Below are positions 42,466 to 50,583 of a DNA stretch of 64,000 nt, one piece after another. How positions within the stretch are numbered: the first letter of the stretch is position 1; each line of letters opens with the position of its first letter. A program made the position numbers and the translations under genes. The stretch lies in the NCBI GenBank assembly GCA_038213435.1, contig JBBQTI010000005.1, positions 60,862 through 124,861 on the forward strand. Reading direction: 5' to 3'. Source of the stretch: PALSA-610 sp038213435 (GTDB lineage Bacteria > Actinomycetota > Acidimicrobiia > IMCC26256 > PALSA-610). The notes under the pieces are model-generated. The model made no database searches. It was not told where the DNA came from and was given only the letters and a program-made list of their open reading frames with translations.

Positions 42466-44097
42466 GTGTCCGTAGACGGGTCGACCACGCACGCGCGCAG
42501 TCTCGTCGGCGGTGACCGTGCACCGCTCGTGTTCTTCGGCGCTCTCGTGACGACGGCACTTCCGGTGTTGCTGTGGTTCGGCCGAGGAGGATGGTTCGTT
42601 TTCGACGAGTGGGACCTCCTCTCTCAGAGAACGGGTGGCGACCTCGGTGATCTCTTTCGTCCCCACTTCCAGCATTGGCTGACGCTTCCGATCCTCGCCT
42701 TTCGCCTGCTTTGGCAACTGTTCGGTATTCGGACCTACGTTCCGTACCAGCTTCTCAGCATCCTTTTTCACCTTGCGGCCGCCACGTTGTTGCTCGTTGT
42801 AATGCGTCGGGCACGAGTCGCGCCGTGGGTGGCGACGATCTTCGCGGGAGCGTTCGTGTTCTTCGGGACGGGCGCCGACGACATCCTGTTCGCATTCTTG
42901 ATCGCCTTCACCGGCTCGCTGGTATTCGGCTTGATGCATCTGCTGCTCGCGGATCACGACGGGCCGGTCGGTCGACGCGACTGGCTCGGCCTTCTCGCGG
43001 GATTCGTCGGCCTGTTGTTCTCGGGCATTGCGGTGACCATGGTCATTGTCGTGGGACTCGCCGTGCTGATACGGCGCGGCTGGCGCGTTGCGGTGCTGCA
43101 CACCGCACCACTCGGAGCCGCGTATCTGATGTGGCTCGCCATCATCGGGAGACACCAGACCCAACACCTACCGCTCCAGCACCCGACCGGCTCGGAGATC
43201 GTCCGATTCATCGCGGTGGGGCTTCGAGCCGCGTTCTCGGGGTTGGGCCAACTCCCGGGCGTCGGGCTCGCGCTCGCGCTGGTGTTGCTCGTCGGCTTGC
43301 CGATGGCCTTCGTGCAGCTGGGTCGCGACTCGTTTCGCCGGCGTGCCGCCGTCCCCGTCGCATTGCTCTGCGGCGCGGTGGTCTTTCTCGCGACCATCGC
43401 GACTGGGCGTGCCGGGCATCTCACCTTTTTTTTCAACGGCGGGCCCGAATACGCGCGCGAGGGTCGATACGTGTATCTCGTTGCGGCAATGGCCCTGCCC
43501 GCGATCGCGCTCGCGGCCGACGCGATCATCCGACGTTGGCGGGTGCTCGCCGCGATCGTGCTCATACTTCCGATCATCGGGCTACCCGGCAACCTCCACG
43601 AGTTCGTCGACTTCCGACACAGCTACAAGGCACTCGCCGGTGTCAGAGAGCGGATCCTGATCGCTCCTCGGGTGCCGCTAGCCGCCCAACTGCCCCGCTC
43701 GGTCGAGCCCGATCACTTCAACGCTCCGGGGCTCACGCTCGGATGGTTGATCGACGGCGTTCGGTCCGGTCGCGTGCCCGCGCCGCGCTCCGCCACGCGT
43801 GGTGATGTTGCCACGGTGACGCTGAAATTGGCGCTCACAACGTCGACCGACGCTCGAGTCGACCCTTGCATCGCATTACGCGGACCGACGGAGCGCGTGC
43901 TTCAGAAGGGCGAATCGATCACGCTGGCGCGCGGAACCGCGACCGTCGTCTACCTCCCGCCCGGGGGCGTGCCATCGCGTCCCGTTGCGTTCAGCGATCC
44001 GTTCAAGGGTTCGGCGTCGGTGACGCTGGTCGCGTCGGCCGGGCCTCTGAGGCTGCGAGTCACGCCTACTCCGTCGAACAACCGGCTTTGCGGCTGA
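42466..44097 (+). CDS. GT-C type membrane glycosyltransferase
   Basis: 543 residues from GTG 42466. About ten hydrophobic helices; the first long external loop holds WFVFDEWDLLSQ, matching the D-E catalytic motif of GT-C enzymes (ArnT/PMT-like) that use polyprenyl-phosphate sugars. The C-terminal ~130 residues form a soluble extracytoplasmic domain (PGLTLGWLIDG, CIALRGPTERVLQKGE). It would use a donor made by the upstream GT2 fusion, which fits the operon-like order. Acceptor unknown. Confidence 0.8.
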   Translation: MSVDGSTTHARSLVGGDRAPLVFFGALVTTALPVLLWFGRGGWFVFDEWDLLSQRTGGDLGDLFRPHFQHWLTLPILAFRLLWQLFGIRTYVPYQLLSILFHLAAATLLLVVMRRARVAPWVATIFAGAFVFFGTGADDILFAFLIAFTGSLVFGLMHLLLADHDGPVGRRDWLGLLAGFVGLLFSGIAVTMVIVVGLAVLIRRGWRVAVLHTAPLGAAYLMWLAIIGRHQTQHLPLQHPTGSEIVRFIAVGLRAAFSGLGQLPGVGLALALVLLVGLPMAFVQLGRDSFRRRAAVPVALLCGAVVFLATIATGRAGHLTFFFNGGPEYAREGRYVYLVAAMALPAIALAADAIIRRWRVLAAIVLILPIIGLPGNLHEFVDFRHSYKALAGVRERILIAPRVPLAAQLPRSVEPDHFNAPGLTLGWLIDGVRSGRVPAPRSATRGDVATVTLKLALTTSTDARVDPCIALRGPTERVLQKGESITLARGTATVVYLPPGGVPSRPVAFSDPFKGSASVTLVASAGPLRLRVTPTPSNNRLCG

Positions 44098-44544
44098 GCG
44101 CCACGACCCGTCGAGCCCGCCCGACCGCCGAGTCGCCTACCATCAATGCCCCGCGCCCGCGCGCCCGTGGGGACGGCGCGAAACTCCCTCGACCGGCCTC
44201 CGGGCTGGGTTATGGCCGACCGCCGTGTGGTCGACGGAACGCGTTTTCGCCAAATCCGGAACGCGCGGACCAGACGCCGAGTCGACGGGCGGAGGGACTC
44301 GATCGTCGGCGGGATGTGCTGGCTAAGGCAGATGTTGGTGCTGATGAGGTCGAGGCCAGTCCGGTACCCCGGCTATTGCGCCCTTCACGGTGCACGTATA
44401 CGTCTTGTCCGCCGTGAGGGCGCTCCCCGCGCCCGGAGCACGAACGGGTTTTCTCACGCGCGCGCGCTGCCAGCTGAGCGGCGGCTCCGCGGCCGAAGCC
44501 CTGAGCGGCGTCGCCGCGTCAACGACCTGCCGAAGTTACGACAT
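44098..44544. other. 447-bp gap holding only degenerate sequence
   Basis: No intact gene. On the minus strand, 44328-44470 reads GAGSALTADKTYTCTVKG then, in another frame, NSRGTGLASTSSAPTSA, resembling a fibronectin type III tail of the kind that follows RCC1 repeats in secreted proteins; a frameshift separates the halves. It lies just past the stop of the RCC1 gene and may be its decayed C-terminal extension. Confidence 0.5.
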
Positions 44545-46488
44545 CTAGAGGCCGAGTACCGCTACCGGCGTCGCCGAGCTAGTGGTGGTGCCGTCCCCCA
44601 ACTGGCCGTTGCCGTTGTAGCCCCAGCATTTGGCGGTGCCGTTCGCCAACACCGCACACGAATGGAAGCCATTCACAGCGATCGCGACCGCGTTGGCCAG
44701 GCCGCTCACCACCACCGGCGTGGACGAGTCGGTGGTGGTGCCGTTCCCCAGCGCGCCATAGGCGTTGTGGCCCCAGCATTTGGCGGTGCCGTTGGCCAAC
44801 ACCGCACACGAATGGTTGTCGCCCGCCGCGATCGCGACTGCGTTGGCCAGGCCGCTCACCACTACCGGCGTCGACGAGCTGGTGGTGGTGCCGTTGCCCA
44901 TCTCGCCATAAGCGTTGTAGCCCCAACATTTGGCGGTGCCGTTGGCCAACAACGCACACGAATGGGAGTCGCCCACAGCGAGGCCCTGGGCTAGGCCTGT
45001 TCCCGCAGAGATCGCGACCGCGTTGGCCAGGCCGCTCACCACTACCGGCGTCGACGAGTCGGTGGTGGTGCCGTTGCCCAACCGGCCATCGGCGTTGTAG
45101 CCCCAACATTTGGCGGTGCCGTTGGCCAACAACGCACACGAATGGAATTCGCCCGCAGAGATGGCGACCGCGGTGGCCAGGCCGCTCACCACCACCGGCG
45201 TCGACGAGCTGGTGGTGGTGCCGTTCCCGAGCTGGCCATAGTAGTTGTTGCCCCAACATTTGGCGGTGCCGTTCGCCAACAACGCACACGAATGGAAGTC
45301 GCCTGCGGTGATCGCGACCGCGGCGGTACCGGAGCTGAGGCCGCTCACCACTACCGGTGTCGACGCGTTGGTGGTGGTGCCATTGCCGAGCTGCCCGGAG
45401 CTGTTCTTGCCCCAACATTTGGCGGTGCCGTTCGCTAACAACGTGCACGAATGCGAGCCGCCGGCGGAGATCGCGACCGCGCCAGTGAGGCCGCTCACGA
45501 CCACCGGCGTCGACGCGTTTGTGGTGGTGCCGTTGCCGAGCTGCCCCGAGCCGTTGAGGCCCCAGCACTTGGCGGTGCCGTTCGCCAACAACCCGCACGA
45601 ATGCGAGCCGCCCGCGGAGATCGCGACCGCGTTGGTTAGGCCGCTCACGACCACCGGCGTGGAAGCGTTGGTGGTGGTGCCGTTCCCCAACTGGCCCGAG
45701 CCGTTGAGGCCCCAGCACTTTGCGGTGCCGTTGGCCAACACTGCACACGAATGGTAGGTGCCCGCCGAGATGGCGATTGCGCTGGTCAGGCCGCTCACCA
45801 CCACCGGTGTCGATGAGTTCGTGGTCGTGCCATTCCCCAACTCGCCAAGGAGGTTGAAGCCCCAGCACTTGGCGGTGCCGTTCGCTAACAACGCACACGA
45901 ATGCGAGCCGCCGGCAGCGATCGCGACCGCGCTGGTCAGACCACTTACGACCACCGGTGTCGACGCGTTCGTGGTCGAACCGTTGCCCAACTGCCCCGAA
46001 CCGTTGTTGCCCCAACACTTGGCGGTGCCGTTCGCCAACACCGCACACGAATGGGCATTCCCTGCCGAGATCGCGGCCGCGCCCGTCAGGCCGCTCACCA
46101 CCACCGGCGTCGACGCGTTCGTGGTCGTGCCGTTGCCCAACTGCCCCGAACCATTGAGGCCCCAACATTTGGCGGTGCCGTTCGCCAACAACGCACACGA
46201 ATGCGAGCCGCCGGCAGCGATCGCGACCGCGCCAGTGAGGCCGCTTACCACCACCGGCGTCGACGCGTTCGTGGTCGAACCGTTGCCCAACTGCCCCGAA
46301 CCATTGAGGCCCCAACACTTCACGGTGCCATTCGCCAACAACCCACACGAATGCGAGCCGCCGGCTGAGATCGCGGGCTTCACTGTGCGGGAACCCGCCC
46401 GGTGCGCCACCGCACCCGCCGGTACCGTCGCCCCCACCAGCCCGGCCACGATCAACACCAACACCGACGCCAAGCCGACACGCCGCAT
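44545..46488 (-). CDS. Secreted RCC1-repeat beta-propeller protein
   Basis: 647 residues; GGAGGACTGGT precedes ATG 46488. A signal peptide (MRRVGLASVLVLIVAGLVGATVPAGAVA) is followed by 12 repeats of about 50 residues, pattern VAISAG-xx-HSCALLANGTAKCWG-xN-xxGQLGNGTTT-xxSTPVVVSGL. Each has one HSC and one CWG cysteine, suggesting one disulfide per blade. Two repeats carry insertions. RCC1 folds as a propeller, so 12 repeats could make one and a half or two propellers. Extracellular binding partner unknown. Repeats 8-12 (the C-terminal side) are more diverged from repeats 1-7. Confidence 0.9.
   Translation of the reverse strand: MRRVGLASVLVLIVAGLVGATVPAGAVAHRAGSRTVKPAISAGGSHSCGLLANGTVKCWGLNGSGQLGNGSTTNASTPVVVSGLTGAVAIAAGGSHSCALLANGTAKCWGLNGSGQLGNGTTTNASTPVVVSGLTGAAAISAGNAHSCAVLANGTAKCWGNNGSGQLGNGSTTNASTPVVVSGLTSAVAIAAGGSHSCALLANGTAKCWGFNLLGELGNGTTTNSSTPVVVSGLTSAIAISAGTYHSCAVLANGTAKCWGLNGSGQLGNGTTTNASTPVVVSGLTNAVAISAGGSHSCGLLANGTAKCWGLNGSGQLGNGTTTNASTPVVVSGLTGAVAISAGGSHSCTLLANGTAKCWGKNSSGQLGNGTTTNASTPVVVSGLSSGTAAVAITAGDFHSCALLANGTAKCWGNNYYGQLGNGTTTSSSTPVVVSGLATAVAISAGEFHSCALLANGTAKCWGYNADGRLGNGTTTDSSTPVVVSGLANAVAISAGTGLAQGLAVGDSHSCALLANGTAKCWGYNAYGEMGNGTTTSSSTPVVVSGLANAVAIAAGDNHSCAVLANGTAKCWGHNAYGALGNGTTTDSSTPVVVSGLANAVAIAVNGFHSCAVLANGTAKCWGYNGNGQLGDGTTTSSATPVAVLGL
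44590..46390 (-). repeat. 150-bp tandem coding repeat (RCC1 units)
   Basis: The DNA repeats with a 150-bp period, e.g. the core encoding ANGTAKCWG near 45580, 45730, 45880, 46030, 46180 and 46330. Identity between adjacent units is high enough for unequal crossing-over. Confidence 0.85.
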
Positions 46489-46679
46489 ACCAGTCCTCCC
46501 CCAAAAAAGATCCACCGCTGGGTAGCACGCCGCCCGCGCACCGTCAAGAACACGCTCAAGCGCGCCGCCAATAGGGCGCAAGGAGTGCATTGAGCTGATC
46601 GGCGACGACCGGCTATGACCGCGATGATCCGCCAGGTCTTACAGACCGCGTTCGAGGTCGTGGCTGGTGGGGCCGGAGT

Positions 46680-46886
46680 TCAGAGTCGAGGCAACCGTCC
46701 CGTTCGCCGCGCCCAGGCTTCCACGTCGGACCACCGCCAGATGAAGCCCATTCTCAGGCGCAGGACGGGGGCCGGGAAGTCACCATGCCGTCGTCGCCAA
46801 TCGTGAACGACGCTGGTTCCGACGCCGATCCGATCAGCGACCTCGGCGACGCCGACTAGCTCGCTCGCCGCGTATCTCTGCGTCAC
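46680..46886 (-). CDS. AlpA-like winged HTH DNA-binding protein (excisionase family)
   Basis: 68 residues from GTG 46886. SELVGVAEVADRIGVGTSVVHDWRRRHGDFPAPV, then WRWSDVEAWARRTGRLP, is the MerR/AlpA fold used by excisionases and small phage/element regulators. TTG 46955 would extend it across a palindromic operator, so the shorter start is chosen. It is divergent from the cassette genes on the plus strand and probably controls them through the twin palindromes. Confidence 0.72.
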   Translation of the reverse strand: MTQRYAASELVGVAEVADRIGVGTSVVHDWRRRHGDFPAPVLRLRMGFIWRWSDVEAWARRTGRLPRL

Positions 46887-46923
46887 CTTCGGAGCGTACG
46901 CGTGCCGTGCGACACATAGGGGT

Positions 46924-46983
46924 TGCGCACGATCGTGCGCAGTTGTAGTATCCAATCCTCACTGCTGCGCAGGATCGTGCGCA
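46924..46983. promoter_or_regulatory. Two 18-bp palindromes (operator or recombination site pair)
   Basis: TGCGCACGATCGTGCGCA (46924-46941) is a perfect palindrome; TGCGCAGGATCGTGCGCA (46966-46983) is the same with one central mismatch. Centres are 42 bp apart, four helical turns. The AT-richer segment between them (TTGTAGTATCCAATCC) may hold a promoter. Between divergent alpA-like and 47053 genes. Confidence 0.7.
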
Positions 46984-47052
46984 GCATTCATGTGGCCCCG
47001 GCGCAGCGGTAACTGCCCGGGGCCTGGCCAGCACCTACCGAGAGGAACTGAC

Positions 47053-47397
47053 ATGACGGACCGTACCCGGCGCGTTCGCACGCGCCCTGATGACTTCCCC
47101 GCCCATCTGCGGGCGTGGTTGGAGGAGTACGACGACCTGCTCAGCGGGATCACCATTCTGCGCCGGTTGCCAGACTCGGACGCCGCGGTCGAGGCGGTGC
47201 TCGCGGTGCGGGAGATGCGAAAGGCGCGTCTTTCGTGGGAGATGTGGCAGGCGCTCGTTCTCGGTGAGGGCGATGACCCCGACCGGCTGCTGCTCGGTCG
47301 GGTGCCCCTCGCGTTGCTCGAACAGGCCCGCCTCGCGTTCTACGGCGTCGAGATGACCGTGTGGCCGACCCATCTCAGCGTCGTCGGACCGCAATGA
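47053..47397 (+). CDS. Hypothetical protein, first gene of the putative mobile cassette
   Basis: 114 residues, charged, without membrane helix or signal. Contains RPDDFPAHLRAWLEEYDDLLSGI and AVREMRKARLSWEMWQALVLGEGDDPDRLL, mostly helical. No known family seen. AGAGGAACTGAC precedes ATG 47053. Followed by a 208-bp, AT-richer gap before the recombinase-like gene. May be a cassette-specific accessory factor. Confidence 0.6.
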   Translation: MTDRTRRVRTRPDDFPAHLRAWLEEYDDLLSGITILRRLPDSDAAVEAVLAVREMRKARLSWEMWQALVLGEGDDPDRLLLGRVPLALLEQARLAFYGVEMTVWPTHLSVVGPQ

Positions 47398-47605
47398 CCG
47401 TCGCATCGTCGTCGGACGAGTTGCCTCAAATGGTCCTCGACTTTTTCAGGAAATCGGACTATTGTTCAAAGCCGCTTTGCGGGAATTGGTGGTTTGTCCG
47501 CCCGCTTTCGTTTAGCTCATTTACATTCAGATTTTCTCGCTCCTGGCGACGACGCAGCATGAGAGCGGCGTCCTCAGGACACCTCATGCTTATGGAGCGA
47601 GGATC

Positions 47606-48676
47606 ATGCGCGCCTTTCGGGGTGACGCCGACGCGTCACTTTTTGATGAACTTCGGCTGTTTCAGCCGCCATTGCCACCGACCTCACGCGCTGAGCTTGG
47701 CCCGCTTGGTGTCGAGATCGGGTGGGCGTGGTCGAAGGTCGGCATCAGCCCGGAGCGGGAACTGCTCAGCCTGCCGGATGTGCTGTTGTGGTCGGCGATC
47801 GTGACCGATCCGTCGTTGCAAGAGGCGCTCGCACTGGTCGGGTCGCATCTGGATGCGCTCGGGTTTTCGGATCTGTCCTCGGTCAAGGTCAAACGCGACA
47901 TCGGCCAGTTCGTCAGCACCCTGCACCTCCTCGATGTCGGGTCGTTGCGGGATACGACCCCCGAACACGCACACACGTTCCTGTATGGCGCGGTGCGCGG
48001 TCGTCACCGCCGCGACGACTACCGCGAACCATCTCCATCGGTGGTGACGTGGCGGCGCACCGCCGTTCGCACCCTGTTCATGACCGCTCGGCATCTCGGT
48101 CTCGCGGAGTCCGATCCGACCCTCGACATCAAAGTCCCACCAAAGAACGGAACCAGCCGCCGCGCGTTGACGACCGAAGAAGAACTCCTGGGCCGGTACG
48201 CGTCGCGAATGTCGTTTGACGACACCCGGAACCCGACGATTTGGGCGCTCGGCCAAGCAACCGCGATGCCCGCCGAGATCGGACGCGGGCACGTCGCGGA
48301 TGTAGACCTGCCCGCTCGGCGCGTGTGGCTGCACGGCACGAAAGACCGCGGTGCCCGGTTCGGTCCGTTGTCGGACTGGGGTTGCGAACAACTCGCCGCC
48401 CGGCTCGACGTACTCGACCACGATCCCGATGCGCCCTTGGTCTACGACGGGGCCGGTGGTCTCGATCGGGCCGCGTCCGCGGTCGGCGTGACGATGATCG
48501 AGATCTTCACGATCGCGGGTATCCGCCAGCCGGACCTCACGCCCGCGTCGCTACCCGCGTGGCGCGCCCGCGAACGCTTCAACGAGACGGGCCACATCGA
48601 AGCTGCCGCGCAACTCCTCGGCGTCACATCCCTCGATCGGGCGGCGAAGATGATCGGGTGGAGGTGGGGCCAATGA
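47606..48676 (+). CDS. Tyrosine-recombinase-fold protein lacking most catalytic residues
   Basis: 356 residues; GAGCGAGG precedes ATG 47606. A core-binding-like helical domain (about 55-190) is followed by RRALTTEEELLGRYASRM and a catalytic-fold domain: GQATAMPAEIGRGHVADVDLPARRVWLHGTKDRGARFGPLSD, LTPASLPAWRARERFNETGH, AAAQLLGVTSLDRAAKMIGW. Compared with XerC, the first Arg (GLR) is absent, HxLR is ASLP, the second His (LGH) is Val, and Tyr is Trp; only the beta-hairpin Lys remains. It may bind DNA without cutting. Overlaps the DDE-type gene (ATGA, 48673-48676). Confidence 0.65.
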   Translation: MRAFRGDADASLFDELRLFQPPLPPTSRAELGPLGVEIGWAWSKVGISPERELLSLPDVLLWSAIVTDPSLQEALALVGSHLDALGFSDLSSVKVKRDIGQFVSTLHLLDVGSLRDTTPEHAHTFLYGAVRGRHRRDDYREPSPSVVTWRRTAVRTLFMTARHLGLAESDPTLDIKVPPKNGTSRRALTTEEELLGRYASRMSFDDTRNPTIWALGQATAMPAEIGRGHVADVDLPARRVWLHGTKDRGARFGPLSDWGCEQLAARLDVLDHDPDAPLVYDGAGGLDRAASAVGVTMIEIFTIAGIRQPDLTPASLPAWRARERFNETGHIEAAAQLLGVTSLDRAAKMIGWRWGQ

Positions 48677-50229
48677 GCCAACCTCCATCTAGTGGCGTTT
48701 CCGTTCTCGCGGACGCACGGAACAGGCGGGCGAAGTCCGACTACCCGCTGAAGCGCAAGCCACGCGAGCACAGCAAGGAGGCCAAACGAAAGGCAGCCGG
48801 TGATCTCGCGAGGTTCCTCGCTAACTGGGATCCGCTGCACGAAGTCGCCGCCGAACTGCCGCAGTGGCAACCGGGTGATCGTGGCCGACCACCGGACATG
48901 CCACCCGCGGCGCATCTGATCTTCGGGATCCTGCACACCCAACTCGGCAACGACCGCGACGCCGAAGCCGAACTCGGATACCAACCGACCTGGCAGGCAG
49001 TCCGTCGCGCCCTCTCGGCGCGCTACCCCGAGTACCGCGGACTTCGGCCTGACGCGCTGCCAATCTCACGCCGGGAGTTCTGGCGGTTCCGCGAGAAGCA
49101 CGGCATCAGCGACGACATCCTTGACCAACTCCGCGTGGCCTTCCGCGAGCAGGCTGCCCAACAAGCCGTCGCCGCGGGCATGTTCGACGCCCACCAGGGC
49201 TCGGTCACCCACCCGGCACTCCAGAACACCCTCGTTGGCGACGGCACCGTCATCCGGCCCCACTACAAAGGCACGCCTTCACGCCGCCAAGTCGACCGGG
49301 CTACCGGCGAAGTCGAAACCGTGAAGTTCGACCCCGATGCGAACTTCTTCAAGACCGGCGACGGCGAAGATGCGTACGGCATCAAGTTTGGACTCATCGA
49401 AGCCTGGCAACCGGCGAGCCCCACCCGCGTTGAAAACGAACGCATCATTCTCGACGTGTTCAACATCCGTCACGAAACCGGATACGACGAAGCCGCCCAA
49501 GCGACGAAGAGCATCGAATCGCTGGTGGGACTCCTCCCCGGCGCACAGGCCGTCGAGTGGGACATGGCTCTGCACGGCACTCATTTCGACAAGACCCGCG
49601 AACTCGGACTCGTTGACATCGTAAAAGTCAACAAGACCGCGGCCAAAGCTGGAAAGAAGATCCCGCCGCCCCGAAACGAACATGGCAAGTCCAGCAGCGG
49701 CCACCTCTTCACGTTGCCGGACGACACGACCGAAGAACTCGCGCTCTACACCTACTTCGGGCACCCCCACATCGAGGTGATCGCCGAAGGCAAAAAGCAG
49801 AGGATCCCGATCATCAAGACCCGGCTCCGGCGCGTCGCCAACCGCAGCGGCGGCTACCGCATCTACGGCGACTACAAGATCCCCGACGACCCCCGCGTCC
49901 CCAGGCCCCGGCGCGGCGCAACGGTCACGGTCCGGCTCAGCCGCTCGAAGCACGACGGCATCTACAACAGGGCCGAACACCTGCGGCCCATCACGATCTT
50001 CGATCCGATCCTCGGCAACGACCCCGACCACACCAGCGAGTTCGACCAGCTATACGTTCTGCGGCCCGGAGCCGAATCCATCAACCGCAGCCTGAAACAA
50101 CACTTCACGGACAAACGTGCCCCCGCGGTCGGCAGGCATCGGATCATGTTCATGCTCATCTGCGCGGGCCTGCTCAACAACGCCAAAGCAGCCCTCGCAC
50201 ACCAACAACGGCTCCAACAAGCAGCCTGA
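48673..50229 (+). CDS. DDE-type transposase-like protein
   Basis: 518 residues from ATG 48673, inside the preceding stop. The N-terminal half is basic and helical; the putative catalytic carboxylates are Asp in LVGDGTVIRPHY, Asp in AVEWDMALHGTHFDKTRELG, and Glu in GAESINRSLKQHFTDKRAP, followed by an H/R-containing helix and CAGLLNNAKAALAH, as in IS4/IS1380-like DDE enzymes. I cannot place it in a named IS family. Coupled to an inactive recombinase-like protein, which is unusual. Ends about 170 bases before the tRNA-Arg gene. Confidence 0.7.
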   Translation: MSQPPSSGVSVLADARNRRAKSDYPLKRKPREHSKEAKRKAAGDLARFLANWDPLHEVAAELPQWQPGDRGRPPDMPPAAHLIFGILHTQLGNDRDAEAELGYQPTWQAVRRALSARYPEYRGLRPDALPISRREFWRFREKHGISDDILDQLRVAFREQAAQQAVAAGMFDAHQGSVTHPALQNTLVGDGTVIRPHYKGTPSRRQVDRATGEVETVKFDPDANFFKTGDGEDAYGIKFGLIEAWQPASPTRVENERIILDVFNIRHETGYDEAAQATKSIESLVGLLPGAQAVEWDMALHGTHFDKTRELGLVDIVKVNKTAAKAGKKIPPPRNEHGKSSSGHLFTLPDDTTEELALYTYFGHPHIEVIAEGKKQRIPIIKTRLRRVANRSGGYRIYGDYKIPDDPRVPRPRRGATVTVRLSRSKHDGIYNRAEHLRPITIFDPILGNDPDHTSEFDQLYVLRPGAESINRSLKQHFTDKRAPAVGRHRIMFMLICAGLLNNAKAALAHQQRLQQAA

Positions 50230-50397
50230 CCCAGCCAACGCCGGGCTTCGGCCGCTTCGACGCGCCCGCGCTCGCCGACCGGGCCACATCACGGCTCCAA
50301 ACTGCCCGCCAAGCGTGCCGAACCGGCCCGTGACCTACCATCCGTTCCGCATGAGGCCGACGCGGCGCATTGCGCGCCAAAATACGCGCCGTCCCCC

Positions 50398-50471
50398 GCG
50401 CCCGTAGCTCAGTTGGATAGAGCGACGGCCTTCTAAGCCGTGGGTCGCAGGTTCGAATCCTGCCGGGCGCG
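50398..50471 (+). tRNA. trnR-UCU: tRNA-Arg (anticodon TCT)
   Basis: Cloverleaf of 74 nt: acceptor GCGCCCG/CGGGCGC, D-arm with AGCTCAGTTGG, anticodon stem ACGGC/GCCGT with loop CTTCTAA, T-arm GGTTCGAATCC, discriminator G. CCA is not encoded. No duplicated 3' end is evident near the adjacent putative mobile cassette. Confidence 0.97.
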
Positions 50472-50495
50472 CGCTTCGAACCGGCACCGTCGATG

Positions 50496-50561
50496 TTGCC
50501 AACAGTTCGCAATAAAACGGCTGTCCGACGGGCACAATTCTTGCCAACAGTTGGCAAGGAA
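50496..50561 (+). repeat. 45-bp repeat array, two units
   Basis: Units begin at 50496 and 50541 with TTGCCAACAGTT. The first ends in CGCAA, breaking the palindrome; the last is TTGCCAACAGTTGGCAA, a perfect 17-bp palindrome, and is truncated after GGAA. Same element and orientation as the array at 54148. It lies between tRNA-Arg and the stop of the TauE gene. Confidence 0.8.
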
Positions 50562-50583
50562 GACTCAGCCGGCTGAGCCGAGC

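Noticed and set aside
44590..46390. CRISPR array
   Set aside because: The 150-bp units are in frame and encode RCC1 repeats with conserved cysteines; unit length and lack of unique spacers do not fit CRISPR.
50398..50471. tRNA-Arg as attachment site for the 46.7-50.2 kb cassette
   Set aside because: No repeat of the tRNA 3' end was found at the other edge of the cassette, and the DDE-type protein would not need a tRNA site.
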